A DNA stretch of 64,000 bases. It comes from JBCBSZ01 sp039185015. Its GTDB lineage: Bacteria > Actinomycetota > Acidimicrobiia > Acidimicrobiales > Poriferisodalaceae. The DNA lies in assembly GCA_039185015.1 (NCBI GenBank), contig JBCDAU010000001.1, positions 186,001-250,000 of the forward strand. The letters are read 5' to 3'. Below the pieces are notes generated by a model. The model searched no databases and had not been told where the DNA came from. It saw only the letters and a program-made list of their open reading frames with translations. Below are positions 62,900 through 64,000 of this stretch, one piece after another. How positions within the stretch are numbered: position 1 is the first letter of the stretch; every line of letters starts with the position of its first letter. The position numbers were made by a program, and so were the translations under genes.

Positions 62900-64000
62900 T
62901 CAGCCCTGGAGGCGCTGGGCCGAGAGGAGCTCAGCCACCTGGAACGCGAGGTCGAGCGACTGCCGGGCGTTGAGGCGCGGGTCGCAGACCGTCTCGTACC
63001 GGGTCTCGAGGTCGGGTTCGTCGGTCTGGCTCGACCCACCGAGGCACTCGGTGACGTCGTCACCGGTGAGCTCGATGTGGATCCCGCCCGGCCAGGTCGC
63101 CTCCTGCCGATGAGCGGCGAAGTAGCCGCTGATCTCGGCGACGACGGCGTCGAGCCGGCGGGTCTTGTGACCCGTGGAGCTCGTGAAGGTGTTGCCGTGC
63201 ATCGGATCGCACGACCACACCACCGGATGTCCGGCGTCGGTCACGGCCCGCAGGATGGGCGGCAGCCCATCCGCCACGTGTTCAGCGCCCATCCGGCTCA
63301 CGAACGTGAGGCGGCCAGGGCGCCGGTCGGGGTTGAGCAGCTCGGCCAGGCGGATGGCCTCATCGGGCGTCGCCGTCGGGCCGAGCTTGCAGCCGATCGG
63401 GTTGCCGACGCCACGGAGGAACTCGACGTGGGCGTGGTCGAGCTGCCGGGTGCGCTCGCCGATCCAGAGCATGTGCGCCGAGCAGTCGTACCAGTCGCCG
63501 GTGAGGGAGTCCTGGCGTGTGAGGGCCTCTTCGTAGCCGAGGAGCAGCGCCTCGTGGCTGGTGTACAGATCGACCTGCTGCATGGCGTCGTTGTCGAGGT
63601 CGACGCCCGCTGCGGCCATGAAGCGGAGGGCGGCGTCGATGCCGTCGGCGACCGCTTCGTAGCGACGGCCCTCCGGGGATTCGGCCACGAACTCCTGGTT
63701 CCACGCATGGACCCGGCGGAGGTCGGCGAAGCCGCCCCGCGTGAAGGCGCGCAGCAGGTTCAGCGTGCTGGCGGATTGCTGATACGCCTGGACGAGGCGC
63801 TGCGGATCGGGCGTGCGCGACGAGGCGTCGAAGCCGGTGTCGTTGACGATGTGGCCCCGGAACGACGGCAGCTCCTCGCCGCCCTGGGTCTCGGTGTCGG
63901 AGGAGCGGGGCTTGGCGAACTGCCCGGCGATCCGACCGACCTTCACCACGGGCAGGCCCGAGGAGTAGATGAGCACGGCGGCCATCTGGAGGATGACCTT
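62900..64000 (-). CDS. Class II 3-deoxy-7-phosphoheptulonate synthase (5' end outside window)
   Basis: First enzyme of the shikimate pathway, condensing phosphoenolpyruvate and erythrose 4-phosphate. The frame is open through the right edge (Lys-Val-Ile-Leu-Gln precedes the first internal Met at 63985), so about 366 residues are visible of an expected 440-465. Class II (plant/Mycobacterium type) features: FAKPRSSDTETQGGEELPSFRGH, SHEALLLGYEEALTR, PIGCKLGPTATPDEAIRL, VSRMGAEHV, DPMHGNTFTSSTGHKTR and GGIHIELTGDDVTECLGG (metal-binding Glu). The missing N-terminus would carry the remaining active-site and regulatory parts. Confidence 0.95.
   Translation of the reverse strand, partial: KVILQMAAVLIYSSGLPVVKVGRIAGQFAKPRSSDTETQGGEELPSFRGHIVNDTGFDASSRTPDPQRLVQAYQQSASTLNLLRAFTRGGFADLRRVHAWNQEFVAESPEGRRYEAVADGIDAALRFMAAAGVDLDNDAMQQVDLYTSHEALLLGYEEALTRQDSLTGDWYDCSAHMLWIGERTRQLDHAHVEFLRGVGNPIGCKLGPTATPDEAIRLAELLNPDRRPGRLTFVSRMGAEHVADGLPPILRAVTDAGHPVVWSCDPMHGNTFTSSTGHKTRRLDAVVAEISGYFAAHRQEATWPGGIHIELTGDDVTECLGGSSQTDEPDLETRYETVCDPRLNARQSLDLAFQVAELLSAQRLQG

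Overview
The window is very GC-rich (roughly 70% by eye, with strong G/C preference at third codon positions), uses many GTG starts, packs genes with 4-base ATGA/GTGA overlaps, and carries the block tig-clpP-clpX-folC-ndk-mreBCD-mrdA-rodA-(radical SAM pair)-rne-rplU-rpmA-obg-proB. This order, together with a ClpP2-type ClpP, a class II DAHP synthase and TANNNT boxes placed directly before start codons, points to an Actinomycetota chromosome. I would guess the class Acidimicrobiia, but that placement is inference. No mobile element, prophage, rRNA operon or CRISPR array was seen; the window is core genome with accessory patches.

Layout. 1-4.2 kb: a truncated upstream gene, the hydantoinase/oxoprolinase pair hyuA-hyuB and an ABM monooxygenase-like gene. 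4.2-6.1 kb: two tandem XRE-cupin regulators and a CIA30-domain lipoprotein. 6.1-8.3 kb (minus): a CbbX-like AAA+ ATPase coupled to an APH-type kinase. 8.36 kb: tRNA-Gly(TCC), followed at once by a DinB-fold gene. 9-15 kb (minus): a DUF4032 kinase-like protein, a large S8 protease lipoprotein and a GH13 alpha-glucosidase. 15-20.5 kb (minus): a five-gene unit DUF1800 - DUF1501 - acidic-repeat lipoprotein - response regulator - histidine kinase. 20.5-41.3 kb (plus): the growth and housekeeping block covering protein folding and proteolysis, folate, nucleotides, the elongasome, RNA decay, ribosomal proteins, Obg and proline synthesis. It is interrupted by a MazEF-type toxin-antitoxin pair and a minus-strand APH gene. 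41.3-42.2 kb: a PilZ-domain protein and a small winged-helix protein. 42.2-48.2 kb (minus): a complete seven-gene Mrp/Mnh cation/proton antiporter, mnhABCDEFG. 48.4-50.8 kb: a MoxR ATPase with a CoxE-type VWA protein. 50.8-58.5 kb: a polyol/sugar ABC importer operon (minus) divergent from a mannitol-dehydrogenase-family gene, a DeoR regulator and an inositol-monophosphatase-family enzyme. 58.5-64 kb: another APH kinase, a PAS-GGDEF protein, a 2-oxoglutarate/Fe(II) oxygenase, a methyltransferase and a truncated class II DAHP synthase.

How they work together. The ABC importer and the dehydrogenase/DeoR/IMPase unit look like one polyol-utilisation locus with a shared control region. That region has two near-identical 12-bp boxes, one in each divergent promoter. 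mreBCD-mrdA-rodA is a complete lateral-wall elongation module. clpP-clpX sit with trigger factor as a folding and degradation module, but the ClpP1-type partner usual in actinobacteria is not here. The DUF1800/DUF1501/acidic lipoprotein/two-component unit is the most intriguing: an envelope module in which both the lipoprotein and the kinase's outer sensor domain are extremely acidic, suggesting cation or cationic-ligand sensing. Everything rests on reading the sequence and remembered family features; no database search was run.
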